Shown here in pieces: positions 51,493 to 60,537 of a DNA stretch of 64,000 nucleotides. The DNA lies in contig MESL01000035.1 in NCBI GenBank assembly GCA_001770955.1, positions 1 through 64,000 of the forward strand. Reading direction: 5' to 3'. The notes beneath the pieces are model-generated. The model ran no database searches and was not told where the DNA came from. It worked only from the letters and a program-made list of their open reading frames with translations. A program made the position numbers and the translations under genes. Origin of the DNA: Burkholderiales bacterium RIFCSPLOWO2_12_FULL_65_40. Its GTDB lineage: Bacteria; Pseudomonadota; Gammaproteobacteria; Burkholderiales; Burkholderiaceae_C. Numbering within the stretch: the first letter of the stretch is position 1; every line of letters starts with the position of its first letter.

Positions 51493-53070
51493 TCAGCCCT
51501 GGTAGGTCAGGGCGGGCTCGCCGCGCTGGCCGAGCTTGAACACGCTGATGGTGCGCACGAGGCCCTGTGCCTGCTGCTCCAGGGACTGCGCGGCGGCGGC
51601 GGCCTGTTCGACCAGCGCCGCGTTCGACTGAGTGACCTGGTCCATCTGGCCCATCGCCTGGTTGATCTGGTCGATGCCGGAGGTCTGGTCCTGGCTGGCC
51701 AGGGTGATCTCGCCCATGATGTCGGTCACCCGGCGCACGTTGACCACGATCTCGTCCATGGTGCTGCCGGCGCGCTCGACCTGCTGGCAGCCCTCGGTGA
51801 CGTTGCTGACCGAGGCGTCGATCAGGCCCTTGATCTCCTTGGCCGCTTCAGCCGAACGGCTGGCCAGGCTGCGCACCTCGCTGGCCACCACGGCAAAGCC
51901 CCGCCCCTGCTCGCCCGCGCGGGCCGCCTCGACGGCCGCGTTGAGCGCCAGGATATTGGTCTGGAAGGCGATGGAATCGATCACGCCGATGATGTCGGCG
52001 ATCTTGCGCGAGGAGGTGTTGATCTGCTCCATGGTCTGCACCACCTGCGACACCACAGCGCCCCCCTTCACGGCCACCTGCGAGGCCGATTCCGCGATGT
52101 GGTTGGCATGCTTGCCGTGCGCGAAGTTCTGCTTGACGGTGTCGGCCAGCTCCTCCATCGAGGCGGCCGTCTGTTCCAGCGCGCTGGCCTGTTCCTCGGT
52201 GCGCGAGGACAGGTCGATGTTGCCTGCCGCGATCTGGCTGGTGGCGGTGGCGATGGCCTCGGAGCCCCGGCGCACATCGGCCACGATATGCACCAGGCTG
52301 TCGTTCATGTCGCGCAGCGCCTGCAGCAGCTCGCCGGTTTCGTCACGCCCGGTCACCTCGATCTGGCTGCTGAGGTCACCGGCGGCCACGCTCTGCGCCA
52401 CGACCACGGCACGGCGCAGCGGGCGGGTGATGGACACGGTGATGCCGTAGGCCAGAACGGCCCCGAGCACCAGCGCCGCGATGCCCAGCGCCAGCATCAG
52501 GGTGCGTGCACCGCGAATATCGGCCAGCGCCTGCTGGCCATCCGATTCGGCCAGCTTGCGCTGCAGTGCCGTCAGGCCGTTGATGGGCTCCTGCAGCGCA
52601 TCGAGAGCGGGCAGCGTCTCCGATCGGAGCAAGGCTACCGCACCCTCCCGGTTGCCCGCATCGACCAGCTCGGCCACGCGGGTAAAGGACTGCACATACT
52701 GGACGCGAGACTCCTTGAGCCGTGCCAGCAGGGCCTTGCCCTCGGGCAGGTGGACCTTGCGGTCCAGCAAAGCGAGCGCCTCGTCAATCGTCTTCTTGTT
52801 GACACCGATGTCCGCCTTGATGGCCTGGAGCTGTGCGGGCTCGGTGGCCAGCACCAGTTCCATGGTGCGGCGCGCATTGGCGCGCGTGGTCACGTTGATG
52901 GTGTTGGCCGCTTCGGCCTTGACCCAGTCCTCTTCGACGATGCGGGTGTTGAGATCGGCCACCGAACCAAAGCGCACCAGCCCGACCACCACGATGGCGA
53001 GCATCATCACGATCAGCAGACCGAACGTCAGCCCCAGGCGCGTGCCAATCCTCAAATCGCTCATCCGCAT
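51493..53070 (-). CDS. Methyl-accepting chemotaxis protein
   Basis: A 525-residue chemoreceptor (ATG 53070). Membrane helix 1 is about 10-32, followed by a four-helix-bundle periplasmic sensor (33-190), helix 2 (about 192-215), HAMP, and a signalling domain with the conserved tip NILALNAAVEAARAGEQGRG. There is no C-terminal CheR-binding pentapeptide. It lies directly upstream of the bacteriohemerythrin gene; the ligand is not deducible. Confidence 0.93.
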   Translation of the reverse strand: MRMSDLRIGTRLGLTFGLLIVMMLAIVVVGLVRFGSVADLNTRIVEEDWVKAEAANTINVTTRANARRTMELVLATEPAQLQAIKADIGVNKKTIDEALALLDRKVHLPEGKALLARLKESRVQYVQSFTRVAELVDAGNREGAVALLRSETLPALDALQEPINGLTALQRKLAESDGQQALADIRGARTLMLALGIAALVLGAVLAYGITVSITRPLRRAVVVAQSVAAGDLSSQIEVTGRDETGELLQALRDMNDSLVHIVADVRRGSEAIATATSQIAAGNIDLSSRTEEQASALEQTAASMEELADTVKQNFAHGKHANHIAESASQVAVKGGAVVSQVVQTMEQINTSSRKIADIIGVIDSIAFQTNILALNAAVEAARAGEQGRGFAVVASEVRSLASRSAEAAKEIKGLIDASVSNVTEGCQQVERAGSTMDEIVVNVRRVTDIMGEITLASQDQTSGIDQINQAMGQMDQVTQSNAALVEQAAAAAQSLEQQAQGLVRTISVFKLGQRGEPALTYQG

Positions 53071-53243
53071 ACAACCCCCCGTTCCGGCAACCGTTTGTAA
53101 ACAGATGATTCTGGCCTGTTTTCGTGACGATTGCCACCGTGGCGCGCTTACCAGAGGAAGTACGGGGGCTGTTGCCTGCCTGCTGCGGCAGGATGGAAAA
53201 TTGAAACCAGAACCGGGTTTTACGCCCGCCAATACAGCGTCGC

Positions 53244-53280
53244 AAGCTATTGATTTAATAGCTTATCAAAGAATTTGTGC
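53244..53280 (+). repeat. R1 dispersed repeat (short)
   Basis: AAGCTATTGATTTAATAGCTT, a clean first hairpin of the R1 family; the second hairpin is missing. It lies beside the stop of the adenosyltransferase gene. Confidence 0.58.
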
Positions 53281-53846
53281 TATGCCTGCTGCGCGCGGGC
53301 GAGACGTTCACTCTTCCAGTACACATCGTCGCCGCCATCCATGCGGTTGAGCACGCGAGAGAGCACGAACATCAGGTCCGAGAGGCGGTTGAGGTAGTGG
53401 CGCGGGGCCTCGCGCACGGCCTCCTGCGCGCCCAGGGCGACCACGGAGCGTTCGGCGCGGCGCGCCACGGTGCGGCACACATGGGCCTGCGCGGCAGCGC
53501 GGGTGCCGGCGGGCAGGATGAATTCCTCCAGGCGCGGCAGTGTGGCGTTGTGGGTGTCCAGGGCCTGGTCAAGCTGCAGCACGGCGGACTCCTGGAGCAG
53601 TTCGAAGCCCGGGATCGACAGCTCGCCGCCCAGGTTGAAAAGCTGGTGCTGCACATCGATGAGCAGCTCGCGCACGTCTTGGGGCAGCGGCTCGCACAGC
53701 AGCAGGCCGATGTGGGAGTTGAGCTCGTCCACATCCCCCAGGGCCGCGATGCGCGGGTGGCTCTTGGGCACGCGGGTGTTGTCGCCCAGGCCGGTGGTGC
53801 CGTCGTCGCCCGTGCGCGTGGCGATCTGTGTGAGTCGTTTACCCAT
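53280..53846 (-). CDS. Cob(I)alamin adenosyltransferase (PduO type)
   Basis: Adds the adenosyl group of ATP to cobalamin. The 188-residue protein has the PduO/MMAB N-terminal TRTGDDGTTGLGDNTRVPK, GDVDELNSHIG, and the C-terminal RRAERSVVAL and LNRLSDLMFVLSR helices. ATG 53846 is chosen because it starts at the conserved MGKRLTQIATRTGD. Activity would serve methylmalonyl-CoA mutase or B12 assimilation. No cobalamin gene is adjacent. Confidence 0.93.
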   Translation of the reverse strand: MGKRLTQIATRTGDDGTTGLGDNTRVPKSHPRIAALGDVDELNSHIGLLLCEPLPQDVRELLIDVQHQLFNLGGELSIPGFELLQESAVLQLDQALDTHNATLPRLEEFILPAGTRAAAQAHVCRTVARRAERSVVALGAQEAVREAPRHYLNRLSDLMFVLSRVLNRMDGGDDVYWKSERLARAQQA

Positions 53847-54033
53847 GGTGGCTGCTTTGTGAAGGTGCGGATCAGGCCCGAATTGTGCGCCAAGGCCCAA
53901 GTTCCCCACCAGAACAGGTTTTTACGCGGCGCACCGAAATGTTGATGCAGGCAACAGCAGGCAAAAGTGCTGGTACCAGGCCCTTTGCTGCGGTGCAATG
54001 AAGCCTTGTTCAACTCCTCAAGGGATACACCCC

Positions 54034-54429
54034 ATGAAGACTTCTGGTCACCGCAAGCTCTCCTTCGATACCCGCAGCGTCATGCTGATCGCGGCCATGG
54101 CGCTGACCGGCGCTTCGTCCGCCCAGGCGCAGACCCAGCCGGCGGGCAGCACGGCATCGGCCGCACCCTTCGGCCCCACCAGCCCCTCCACACCCCCTCA
54201 AGCCGCCAAGGCCAACCCTTTCTCTGCCGGCCCCGCAAGCGCCTCGCCGCTGGCAACGCCGACCGCCGCCACCTCGGCCTTTGATCGCGCCGACACCGAC
54301 CGCGATGGCCAGCTCAGCACGAAGGAAGCCGAGGCCCTGCCCGCCATCCGCAGCCGTTTCGAGCAGCTGGACAAGAACCGCGACGGATTCCTCTCGCGTG
54401 CGGAATTCGACGAAGGCGCGAAGTCCTGA
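54034..54429 (+). CDS. Exported EF-hand protein
   Basis: A 131-residue protein with a signal peptide (to about residue 32, SSAQAQ), a Pro/Ala/Ser-rich linker, and two EF-hand calcium loops at the C-terminus: DTDRDGQLSTKE and DKNRDGFLSRAE. Both loops have the Asp/Asn and terminal Glu ligands. It probably binds Ca2+ in the periplasm; its partner is unknown. It is followed, 75 bases on, by an FAD-linked oxidase gene on the same strand. Confidence 0.83.
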   Translation: MKTSGHRKLSFDTRSVMLIAAMALTGASSAQAQTQPAGSTASAAPFGPTSPSTPPQAAKANPFSAGPASASPLATPTAATSAFDRADTDRDGQLSTKEAEALPAIRSRFEQLDKNRDGFLSRAEFDEGAKS

Positions 54430-54504
54430 CGCGGCCCTCGCGTCCCTGACGGGCACATGACAGGCGGGGGGACGCGTCCGGGGGCTGGTGGTATTCTTTT
54501 TGCC

Positions 54505-55929
54505 ATGAACGCCCCCGCCGCCCCCTCGCACCTCCTTCCCACCCTGGCCCTGCGGCCCGTTCCGCAGGGCCTGCTCGATGCGCTGGCGCAGCGCTTTGGC
54601 CCGCAGTGCTCCACGGCCCTGGCCGTGCGCGAGCAGCATGGCCGCGACGAGGGCTCGCTGCAGGCGCCGCCGCCCTCAGCCGTGGTGTTTGCCGAGAGCA
54701 CACAGGATGTGCAGGACGCCGTGCGCCTGGCCGCGCAGTACGACGTGCCGGTGATCCCCTACGCCGCCGGCTCCTCGCTCGAAGGCCACCTGCTGGCCGT
54801 GCAGGGCGGCATCAGCATCGACGTGAACCGCATGAACCGGGTGCTCAGCGTTGACGCCGAAGACCTCACGGTGACAGTGCAACCCGGCATCACACGCAAG
54901 CAGCTCAACGACGCCATCAAGGACACGGGCCTGTTCTTTCCCATCGACCCCGGCGCCGACGCCAGCATTGGCGGCATGGCCGCCACGCGCGCCAGCGGCA
55001 CCAACGCCGTGCGCTACGGCACCATGCGCGAGAACGTGCTGGCACTGGAAGTGGTCACGGCCCGCGGCGATGCCATCCGCACCGGCACGCGCGCCAAGAA
55101 GAGCAGCGCAGGCTACGACCTCACACGCCTGATGGTGGGCAGCGAGGGCACGCTGGGCATCATGACCGAGCTGACGATCCGGCTCTACCCGCTGCCCGAG
55201 GCCATCTCGGCGGCCGTCTGCTCGTTTCCCTCGGTGGGCGACGCGGTGCGCTGCACCATCCAGATCATCCAGCTCGGCGTACCGATCGCGCGCGTGGAGC
55301 TGATCGACGCCAACACCGTGCGCGCCGTGAACGCACACTCCAAGCTCAACCTGCGCGAAGAGGCCATGCTGCTGATGGAATTCCACGGCTCGCCCGCCAG
55401 CGTGAAAGAACAGGCCGAAACCGTGCAGGAACTGGCAGCCGAACACGGCGGCAATGCCTTTGAGTGGGCCAGCACCCCCGAGGAACGCTCGCGCCTGTGG
55501 AGCGCGCGCCACATGGCGTACTTCGCAGGCCTGCAGACGCGCCCGGGCTGCAGCGCCATCACCACCGACGCCTGCGTGCCGATCTCGCAGCTGGCCACGG
55601 CCGTGCTCGAAAGCGTACAGGAGGCCGAGGCCAGCCGCATCCCCTACTTCATGGTTGGCCATGTGGGCGACGGCAACTTCCACATGGGCTACCTGATCGA
55701 CCCCGGGAGCAGCGAGGAGCGCGCAGCGGCCGAGCAGCTCAACCACCAGCTCGTGGCGCGTGCGCTGCGCCTGGGCGGCACCTGCACGGGCGAGCACGGC
55801 GTGGGCATCCACAAGATGGGCTTCCTGCTCGACGAGGCCGGCCAGGGCACGGTGGACATGATGCGCGCCATCAAGCAGGCGCTGGACCCGAAAAACATTC
55901 TCAACCCGGGGAAGATCTTCGCCCTCTGA
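54505..55929 (+). CDS. FAD-linked D-lactate/glycolate oxidase-type dehydrogenase
   Basis: A 474-residue FAD-binding PCMH-type enzyme of the GlcD/D-lactate dehydrogenase family that oxidises a 2-hydroxy acid. The FAD domain includes VIPYAAGSSLEGHLLAVQGG, DPGADASIGGMAATRASGTN and GYDLTRLMVGSEGTLGIMTE. The C-terminal FAD-oxidase cap has GHVGDGNFHMGY and CTGEHGVGIHKMGF. GlcE and GlcF genes are absent, which favours a single-protein D-lactate-type dehydrogenase. It ends next to an R1 element. Confidence 0.9.
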   Translation: MNAPAAPSHLLPTLALRPVPQGLLDALAQRFGPQCSTALAVREQHGRDEGSLQAPPPSAVVFAESTQDVQDAVRLAAQYDVPVIPYAAGSSLEGHLLAVQGGISIDVNRMNRVLSVDAEDLTVTVQPGITRKQLNDAIKDTGLFFPIDPGADASIGGMAATRASGTNAVRYGTMRENVLALEVVTARGDAIRTGTRAKKSSAGYDLTRLMVGSEGTLGIMTELTIRLYPLPEAISAAVCSFPSVGDAVRCTIQIIQLGVPIARVELIDANTVRAVNAHSKLNLREEAMLLMEFHGSPASVKEQAETVQELAAEHGGNAFEWASTPEERSRLWSARHMAYFAGLQTRPGCSAITTDACVPISQLATAVLESVQEAEASRIPYFMVGHVGDGNFHMGYLIDPGSSEERAAAEQLNHQLVARALRLGGTCTGEHGVGIHKMGFLLDEAGQGTVDMMRAIKQALDPKNILNPGKIFAL

Positions 55930-55937
55930 GCACAGAA

Positions 55938-56001
55938 CGCTATCGCAAAGATAGCTGCGAGCGCCCGATTTCATTGCGCTGCAGGCACTTTTGATTCAAA
56001 A
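55938..56001 (+). repeat. R1 dispersed repeat
   Basis: CTATCgcaaaGATAG hairpin, then GAGCGCCCGATTTCATTGCG and GCAGGCACTTTTGATTCAAA. It lies between the FAD oxidase and the TRIC-like gene. Confidence 0.72.
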
Positions 56002-56040
56002 TCGGCGCGCGCTCTGTGGCGTGCTCCTGGCCTTCTACCC

Positions 56041-56649
56041 GTGCTCCTCTACGCACTCGATCTGTTTGGTGTGGCGGTCTTCGCGGCCAGCGGAGCCCTG
56101 GCGGGCATCGGTGCGCAACTCGATCTGCTGGGCATCGTGGTGCTCGCATCGATCACGGCGGTGGGCGGCGGCACCCTGCGCGATGTGCTGCTGGGCCGCT
56201 ATCCGATCTTCTGGATCAAGGACTCCGGACCGATCTACACGATTCTGGCCGCCGTCACCGCCACGCTGGTGTGGGTGCACTTCCTGCCCATCCCGATGGA
56301 TGCCCTGCTCATCGCCGATGCGCTGGGCCTGGGCCTGTTCGCCATCTCAGGCGCGCAGGTGGCAGAAAAGGCGGGCTGCCAGCCCCTGGTGACCATCCTC
56401 ATGGGCACGCTGACCGGCGCGGGCGGCGGGGTGGTGCGCGACATTCTCTCGGCCAAGGTGCCGCTCATCCTGCGCCAGGACATCTACGCCTCGGCAGCCA
56501 TCGCTGGCATTGCGGTGTACCTGCTGCTGCGGGCCGCCAAAATGTCCACGGGCGGGGCGTTTGCGGCGGGCCTGTTCACGGTCATCGCCACACGCCTGGC
56601 CGCCATCGCGTTCGACCTGCAGCTGCCCGTCTTTGCGCTGCCGCGCTGA
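56041..56649 (+). CDS. TRIC-family (UPF0126) membrane channel
   Basis: A 202-residue inner-membrane protein of the YicG/YadS/TRIC family, monovalent cation channels with two repeated three-helix bundles plus a seventh helix. Both signatures are present: AVGGGTLRDVLLG (about 40-52) and GAGGGVVRDILS (about 126-137). Start is GTG 56041. Prokaryotic TRIC proteins trimerise and conduct K+ and Na+. It is convergent with wrbA. Confidence 0.9.
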   Translation: MLLYALDLFGVAVFAASGALAGIGAQLDLLGIVVLASITAVGGGTLRDVLLGRYPIFWIKDSGPIYTILAAVTATLVWVHFLPIPMDALLIADALGLGLFAISGAQVAEKAGCQPLVTILMGTLTGAGGGVVRDILSAKVPLILRQDIYASAAIAGIAVYLLLRAAKMSTGGAFAAGLFTVIATRLAAIAFDLQLPVFALPR

Positions 56650-56671
56650 CCGCGCGCAGGCCCGGACAACT

Positions 56672-57274
56672 TCAGGCGCCGAACAGCTTGTTGGCGGTTT
56701 CGGCCACCAGACGGCCCTGGTAGCGCGCACCGTCGAGTTCGATGGCACTGGGCTGGCGCTGGCCCTGGCCGCCGGCGATGGTGGTGGCGCCGTAGGGGCT
56801 GCCGCCCACCACTTCGTCGAGCGTCATCTGGCCCTGGAAGCTGTAGGGCAGCCCCACGATGACCATGCCGAAGTGCATCAGGTTGGTGATGATGGAAAAC
56901 AGCGTGACTTCCTGGCCACCGTGCTGGGTGGCGGTGGAGGTGAAGGCCGCGCCCACCTTGCCGGTGAGTGCACCGCGCGCCCACAGGCCGCCCGCCTGGT
57001 CGAGAAAGCTGGCCATCTGCGAGGGCATGCGGCCGAAGCGGGTGGGGGCGCCGACGATGATGGCGTCGTAGTGCTCCAGCTCCGCCACGGTGGCCACGGG
57101 GGCGGCCTGGTCCAGCTTGAAGTGGGCATTCTTGGCGATGTCCGGCGGCACCGTCTCGGGCACGCGCTTGACGTCCACCGTGGCGCCGGTGGAACGCGCG
57201 CCTTCGGCAACCGCCTGCGCCATGGTCTCCAGATGGCCGTAGGTCGAGTAGTAAAGAACAAGGACTTTGGACAT
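56672..57274 (-). CDS. wrbA: NAD(P)H:quinone oxidoreductase
   Basis: A 200-residue flavodoxin-fold enzyme that reduces quinones with two electrons and protects against oxidative stress. The FMN-phosphate loop is YYSTYGHLE near the N-terminus, and the [13 protein letters not shown] and [11 protein letters not shown] blocks are diagnostic. The usual start [10 protein letters not shown] is at ATG 57274 after GGAGAAA. It lies 78 bases downstream of chaC on the same strand. Confidence 0.94.
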   Translation of the reverse strand: MSKVLVLYYSTYGHLETMAQAVAEGARSTGATVDVKRVPETVPPDIAKNAHFKLDQAAPVATVAELEHYDAIIVGAPTRFGRMPSQMASFLDQAGGLWARGALTGKVGAAFTSTATQHGGQEVTLFSIITNLMHFGMVIVGLPYSFQGQMTLDEVVGGSPYGATTIAGGQGQRQPSAIELDGARYQGRLVAETANKLFGA

Positions 57275-57352
57275 GAGCGTTTCTCCGTGAGGTGAAGGCC
57301 TGCAAAACGGCAGGTACGGCGCAGGGCGAGCGTTCTTCCTGGGCCCGCCCAT

Positions 57353-58132
57353 CTACGGTGCGTAGACCTCGGTCATGGTAGGCCGATCTCTGGTTTCGTG
57401 CCGGGCTTTCGCCACCTTGCTCTGCACCATGTCCGAGAGTTCGCGCACATGGCCGTCCTCGATGCCCAGCAGATCGAGTTGCTCGTTCAGCTGGCCGAGG
57501 TAGTCCCGGTTGCTGCCGATGCTGCCGCAGGCGCTGGCGATGATGGCGGCGGTGTCCTGCAGCGAGAGGTCGTGGCAGTACTGCGGGTGGGCGGTGTTGG
57601 CCGTGAGCACCAGCGCCTCGACTCCGCCCTGCGGGGTGTCCAGCGGCAACAGGGCCGGGCAGTAGCCGCCGCGGATCATCTCGCGCCGCCACAGCAGGCG
57701 CGATTCGGTCTCGACCAGCGAGTGGTGGATGCGGAACACCAGGCCGTGGCAGGCCCCAGCCTGGCGCCGCAGCGTGAGCACCAGACCGGGGCATTCGGGC
57801 GTGCCCCGGCCGATCGTGGTGGCCAGCGCAAAGCGGCGTGCAAAACCGTCGAGCCGGGCCCGGCGCACTTCGCGGAAGTGGATGCCGGGGTTCCACATCA
57901 GCGAGCCATAACCAAACACCCAGAGGTCTTCACCGTCGCGCCCGGCCAGCACGGCCTGGCGCGAACGCTCGACCTCCTCGTCGGGCAGGCGCCAGTCGGG
58001 CGGCAGGCCTTGCTCGCGCGCCTGCGCGTCCCAGGCCGCCAGCACCTCATCGGTCAGGCGCAGCCCGGAAGCGTCCGCCGGCGTCAGCCGGCCCGCCAGC
58101 TCGGGAAGGTGCGTGAAGGCTCTGGGCGTCAT
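57353..58132 (-). CDS. chaC: Gamma-glutamylcyclotransferase (ChaC-like)
   Basis: A 259-residue cytoplasmic enzyme that cleaves gamma-glutamyl peptides, in this family glutathione, to 5-oxoproline and Cys-Gly. The substrate motif VFGYGSLMWNP is intact and the catalytic glutamate is probably in LVETESRLLWRRE. The N-terminal 75 residues are an extension not needed for catalysis. It is read in the same direction as wrbA and as the 94-aa exported protein upstream. Confidence 0.9.
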   Translation of the reverse strand: MTPRAFTHLPELAGRLTPADASGLRLTDEVLAAWDAQAREQGLPPDWRLPDEEVERSRQAVLAGRDGEDLWVFGYGSLMWNPGIHFREVRRARLDGFARRFALATTIGRGTPECPGLVLTLRRQAGACHGLVFRIHHSLVETESRLLWRREMIRGGYCPALLPLDTPQGGVEALVLTANTAHPQYCHDLSLQDTAAIIASACGSIGSNRDYLGQLNEQLDLLGIEDGHVRELSDMVQSKVAKARHETRDRPTMTEVYAP

Positions 58133-58168
58133 GGGCCGATTTGCGGGCGGCGGCTGCGTTGCTAGCGA

Positions 58169-58453
58169 TCAGCTGCGGTTGCCCACGGCGATCTGGCTCA
58201 GGCGCGCGGCCTGCACAGCCTCGGCCTGCACGGTGGCGCGGTCCACCGTGGAAGGCGTTGCATTCGACTCCACCACCACGTAGTTCTTGAACTGCGTGAC
58301 CGCCTGGGCCGCCTCAAGCTGCACTTCGGCACGGGTGCGAGTGGACTGGAAGCTGGCTTCGATGTGGCTGCCATACAGTTCGCCGGCCTGGGCGCCCAGC
58401 GAGGCGAAAGCGGTGACAGCGACGATGGTGAGGGTGCGTGCGATGGAGGTCAT
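58169..58453 (-). CDS. Small exported DUF4148-like protein
   Basis: A 94-residue protein with a signal peptide (MTSIARTLTIVAVTAFASLG then AQA). The mature part, with TRAEVQLEAAQAV and VQAEAVQAARL, has the Arg-Ala-Glu-Val repeats of DUF4148-type periplasmic proteins common in Burkholderiales. The function is unknown. Upstream is an AT-rich promoter region. Confidence 0.78.
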   Translation of the reverse strand: MTSIARTLTIVAVTAFASLGAQAGELYGSHIEASFQSTRTRAEVQLEAAQAVTQFKNYVVVESNATPSTVDRATVQAEAVQAARLSQIAVGNRS

Positions 58454-58723
58454 GGCGGGTCCTTGGTAGGTAAGAAATAACAGGTGAATGAACCGTGGCG
58501 GAGGCGCTGTGTTGCTGCGTCTTCACCATGGACTCAACTGTAAATTGTTGTGAATGATTGATAAATAACCAATTTTCCAACTCACCGTTCCAAATACAGA
58601 ACCAATCTCAACGCACTCGATCTTGCAACGGATGGCTTCGGACCGCGCCCCATGCCCGAGCCATAGGTCAAAAACACGGCAAGAAGTCGGCCACTGGCCG
58701 CGCCTGCTCCACGCCACTCAATC
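58454..58723. other. Intergenic, promoter region of the DUF4148-like gene
   Basis: AT-rich bases at about 58530-58575 (TTGTTGTGAATGATTGATAA) look like the promoter of the minus-strand DUF4148-like gene. No gene is seen; an R1 repeat follows. Confidence 0.45.
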
Positions 58724-58785
58724 CTATTTTGATAGCGTGTAACGCTTGTCTACCATGCGTTTGAAGCCAAAACAATTATGTTCTG
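58724..58785 (+). repeat. R1 dispersed repeat
   Basis: CTATTTTGATAG hairpin, TAACGCTTGTCTACCATGCG then TTTGAAGCC. Its end overlaps the stop of the MFS transporter gene. Confidence 0.68.
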
Positions 58786-60032
58786 AAAACCCCTGCTGTA
58801 CGCCGGGCCAGCCCGCCTCCCACCAGCGCAGCCGACACCACGCCCAGCGCCAGTGCCAGGGCCGAGCCGTGGAAGATGCCCCCGGTCAGACCCCGGTCGA
58901 GCAGTGCACCGAACACGGGTGCAGACATTGCAAAGCCCAGGTCCAGCCCCGAATACACCGTGCCGTACACGCGGCCCGTGGCGCCAGGCGGCGCGGCGCG
59001 CTTGATGAGCATGTCGCGCGAAGGGCCGGCCAGGCCCGTGCCCAGGCCGGCGAAAGCCGCCACGGCGAGTGCCGCCACGCCGGGCAGCCAGCCGCTGCCC
59101 ACCAGCGCCAGCAGCCCCGCCGAGCCCAGCAGGCAGATGCCGATCACCTTCTCCAGCCGCTCGACGCGGCCCACCAGAAAGCCGCCCACCACCATGCCCG
59201 CCGCACCGAACAGCATGTAGCCGGTGACGACCATGGCCGTGGCGCTGAGCGGCAGGCCATACATCTGCTGCAGCGCGGGGCTGGCAAAGCTCTGGATGGC
59301 GCTCAAAGCGCAGGTGCTCCAGAAGAAGAACGAGAAGCACAGCCACACCGACGGCAGCTTGAGGAAGGCCATGGGGTGCTCGTCGGCCACTGCCTTGGCG
59401 CCAGGGGCTTGGTGCGCCCAGGCGCCCTGGCGGTCGTCCAGCGCGTCGCGGTTCCACACCATGACGGCCAGCACCAGCAGGGCCAGCAGCGCCCCACACA
59501 GGCAGGCCGCACGCCACGAGCCCGTGGCCGTGGCAATGCCCGCCATGAACACCGGCGCCGCAGCCCAGCCCAGGTTGCCGCTGATGCCGTGCACCGAAAA
59601 GCCATGGCCCAGGCGCTGCGGAGACACGCGCTTGTTGAGAATGGTGAAGTCCACCGGGTGGAACGGCGCATTGCCCAGCCCCGCCAGCGCCGCCGCCAGC
59701 AGCAGCCCCGCATAGCCCTGCGCCGTGCCCGCCAGCAGGCCGGCGGTGGCAAAACTCGACAGCGCAAAAAACAGCACCGGGCGCGCACCCACGCGGTCCA
59801 CCAGAAAACCCGACAGCGCCTGGCCCACGCCCGACACCACAAAGAACACCGACACCAAGAGGCCCAGCTCGGAATAGCTGAAACCGAACTCGCCAATCAG
59901 CCACGGGAACAGCGGTGGCAGCAGCATGTGAAAGAAGTGCGAGCTGCCATGCGCCAGGCCGATGAGGCCGATGGTGCGGGCGTCCTGCCGCAGGGGGGTG
60001 GGTCCGGGAGCGCTGGCGGTGGTTGCTGTCAT
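58776..60032 (-). CDS. MFS transporter
   Basis: A 418-residue inner-membrane secondary transporter of the major facilitator superfamily with twelve predicted helices in two halves. The A-like motif GFLVDRVGARPVLF lies between helices 2 and 3, and APPGATGRVYGTVYSG in the second half. The FHPVDFTILNKRV block is typical of fosmidomycin-resistance-like (FSR) members. The substrate is not deducible. Confidence 0.9.
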   Translation of the reverse strand: MTATTASAPGPTPLRQDARTIGLIGLAHGSSHFFHMLLPPLFPWLIGEFGFSYSELGLLVSVFFVVSGVGQALSGFLVDRVGARPVLFFALSSFATAGLLAGTAQGYAGLLLAAALAGLGNAPFHPVDFTILNKRVSPQRLGHGFSVHGISGNLGWAAAPVFMAGIATATGSWRAACLCGALLALLVLAVMVWNRDALDDRQGAWAHQAPGAKAVADEHPMAFLKLPSVWLCFSFFFWSTCALSAIQSFASPALQQMYGLPLSATAMVVTGYMLFGAAGMVVGGFLVGRVERLEKVIGICLLGSAGLLALVGSGWLPGVAALAVAAFAGLGTGLAGPSRDMLIKRAAPPGATGRVYGTVYSGLDLGFAMSAPVFGALLDRGLTGGIFHGSALALALGVVSAALVGGGLARRTAGVFRT

Positions 60033-60221
60033 GGGGTCATCTTAGGCAGATGCGGCGCAGCGCGTTGTCGATAGTCTGACAACCCCCTGCGGGCGGATGC
60101 CCCAGGCCGACAGCCCTGCTTTTCTGGTGCAGGCCTTGGCGTTGACTTGCATCAATGCCCGTCGGCGCCCCTTCCGCAGAATAACCACAATCAGTTTGTG
60201 TATTTAACCTGGGGAAGCCGC

Positions 60222-60368
60222 ATGAAACTCTTGAATGACCTTTTCACCACCAACTACGGCCTGATGAGCATTACCGGCATCGCCATGATGCTGATCGGCG
60301 TTGTGACATTTGCCGTGGTGGTGCGCCGCAAGATGAACGAGGACCCGGGCGCCGGTTCCAAGAAGTAA
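60222..60368 (+). CDS. Small DUF3149-like membrane protein
   Basis: A 48-residue protein: short amphipathic N-terminus MKLLNDLFTTNYGLMS, one transmembrane helix (ITGIAMMLIGVVTFAVVV) and a charged C-terminus. ATG 60222 follows GGGGAAG. This layout matches DUF3149 proteins of beta- and gammaproteobacteria. The function is unknown; the family is often found near respiratory genes. Confidence 0.75.
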   Translation: MKLLNDLFTTNYGLMSITGIAMMLIGVVTFAVVVRRKMNEDPGAGSKK

Positions 60369-60537
60369 GCAGGGCAGGTGCAAGGGGGCCGCTGCGACCG
60401 CCTGGAAATGGCGGGGCCGGGCGTTCTCCCGACAGGCGATCGGCGTCTTGTCCTAGGCAGTTGTCGCTGCCCGCCTACGTTCAAATTCCTTTGTCTGAGT
60501 CACAGTGGGCCCATCTCACAGACTGGGTTTGAACATC

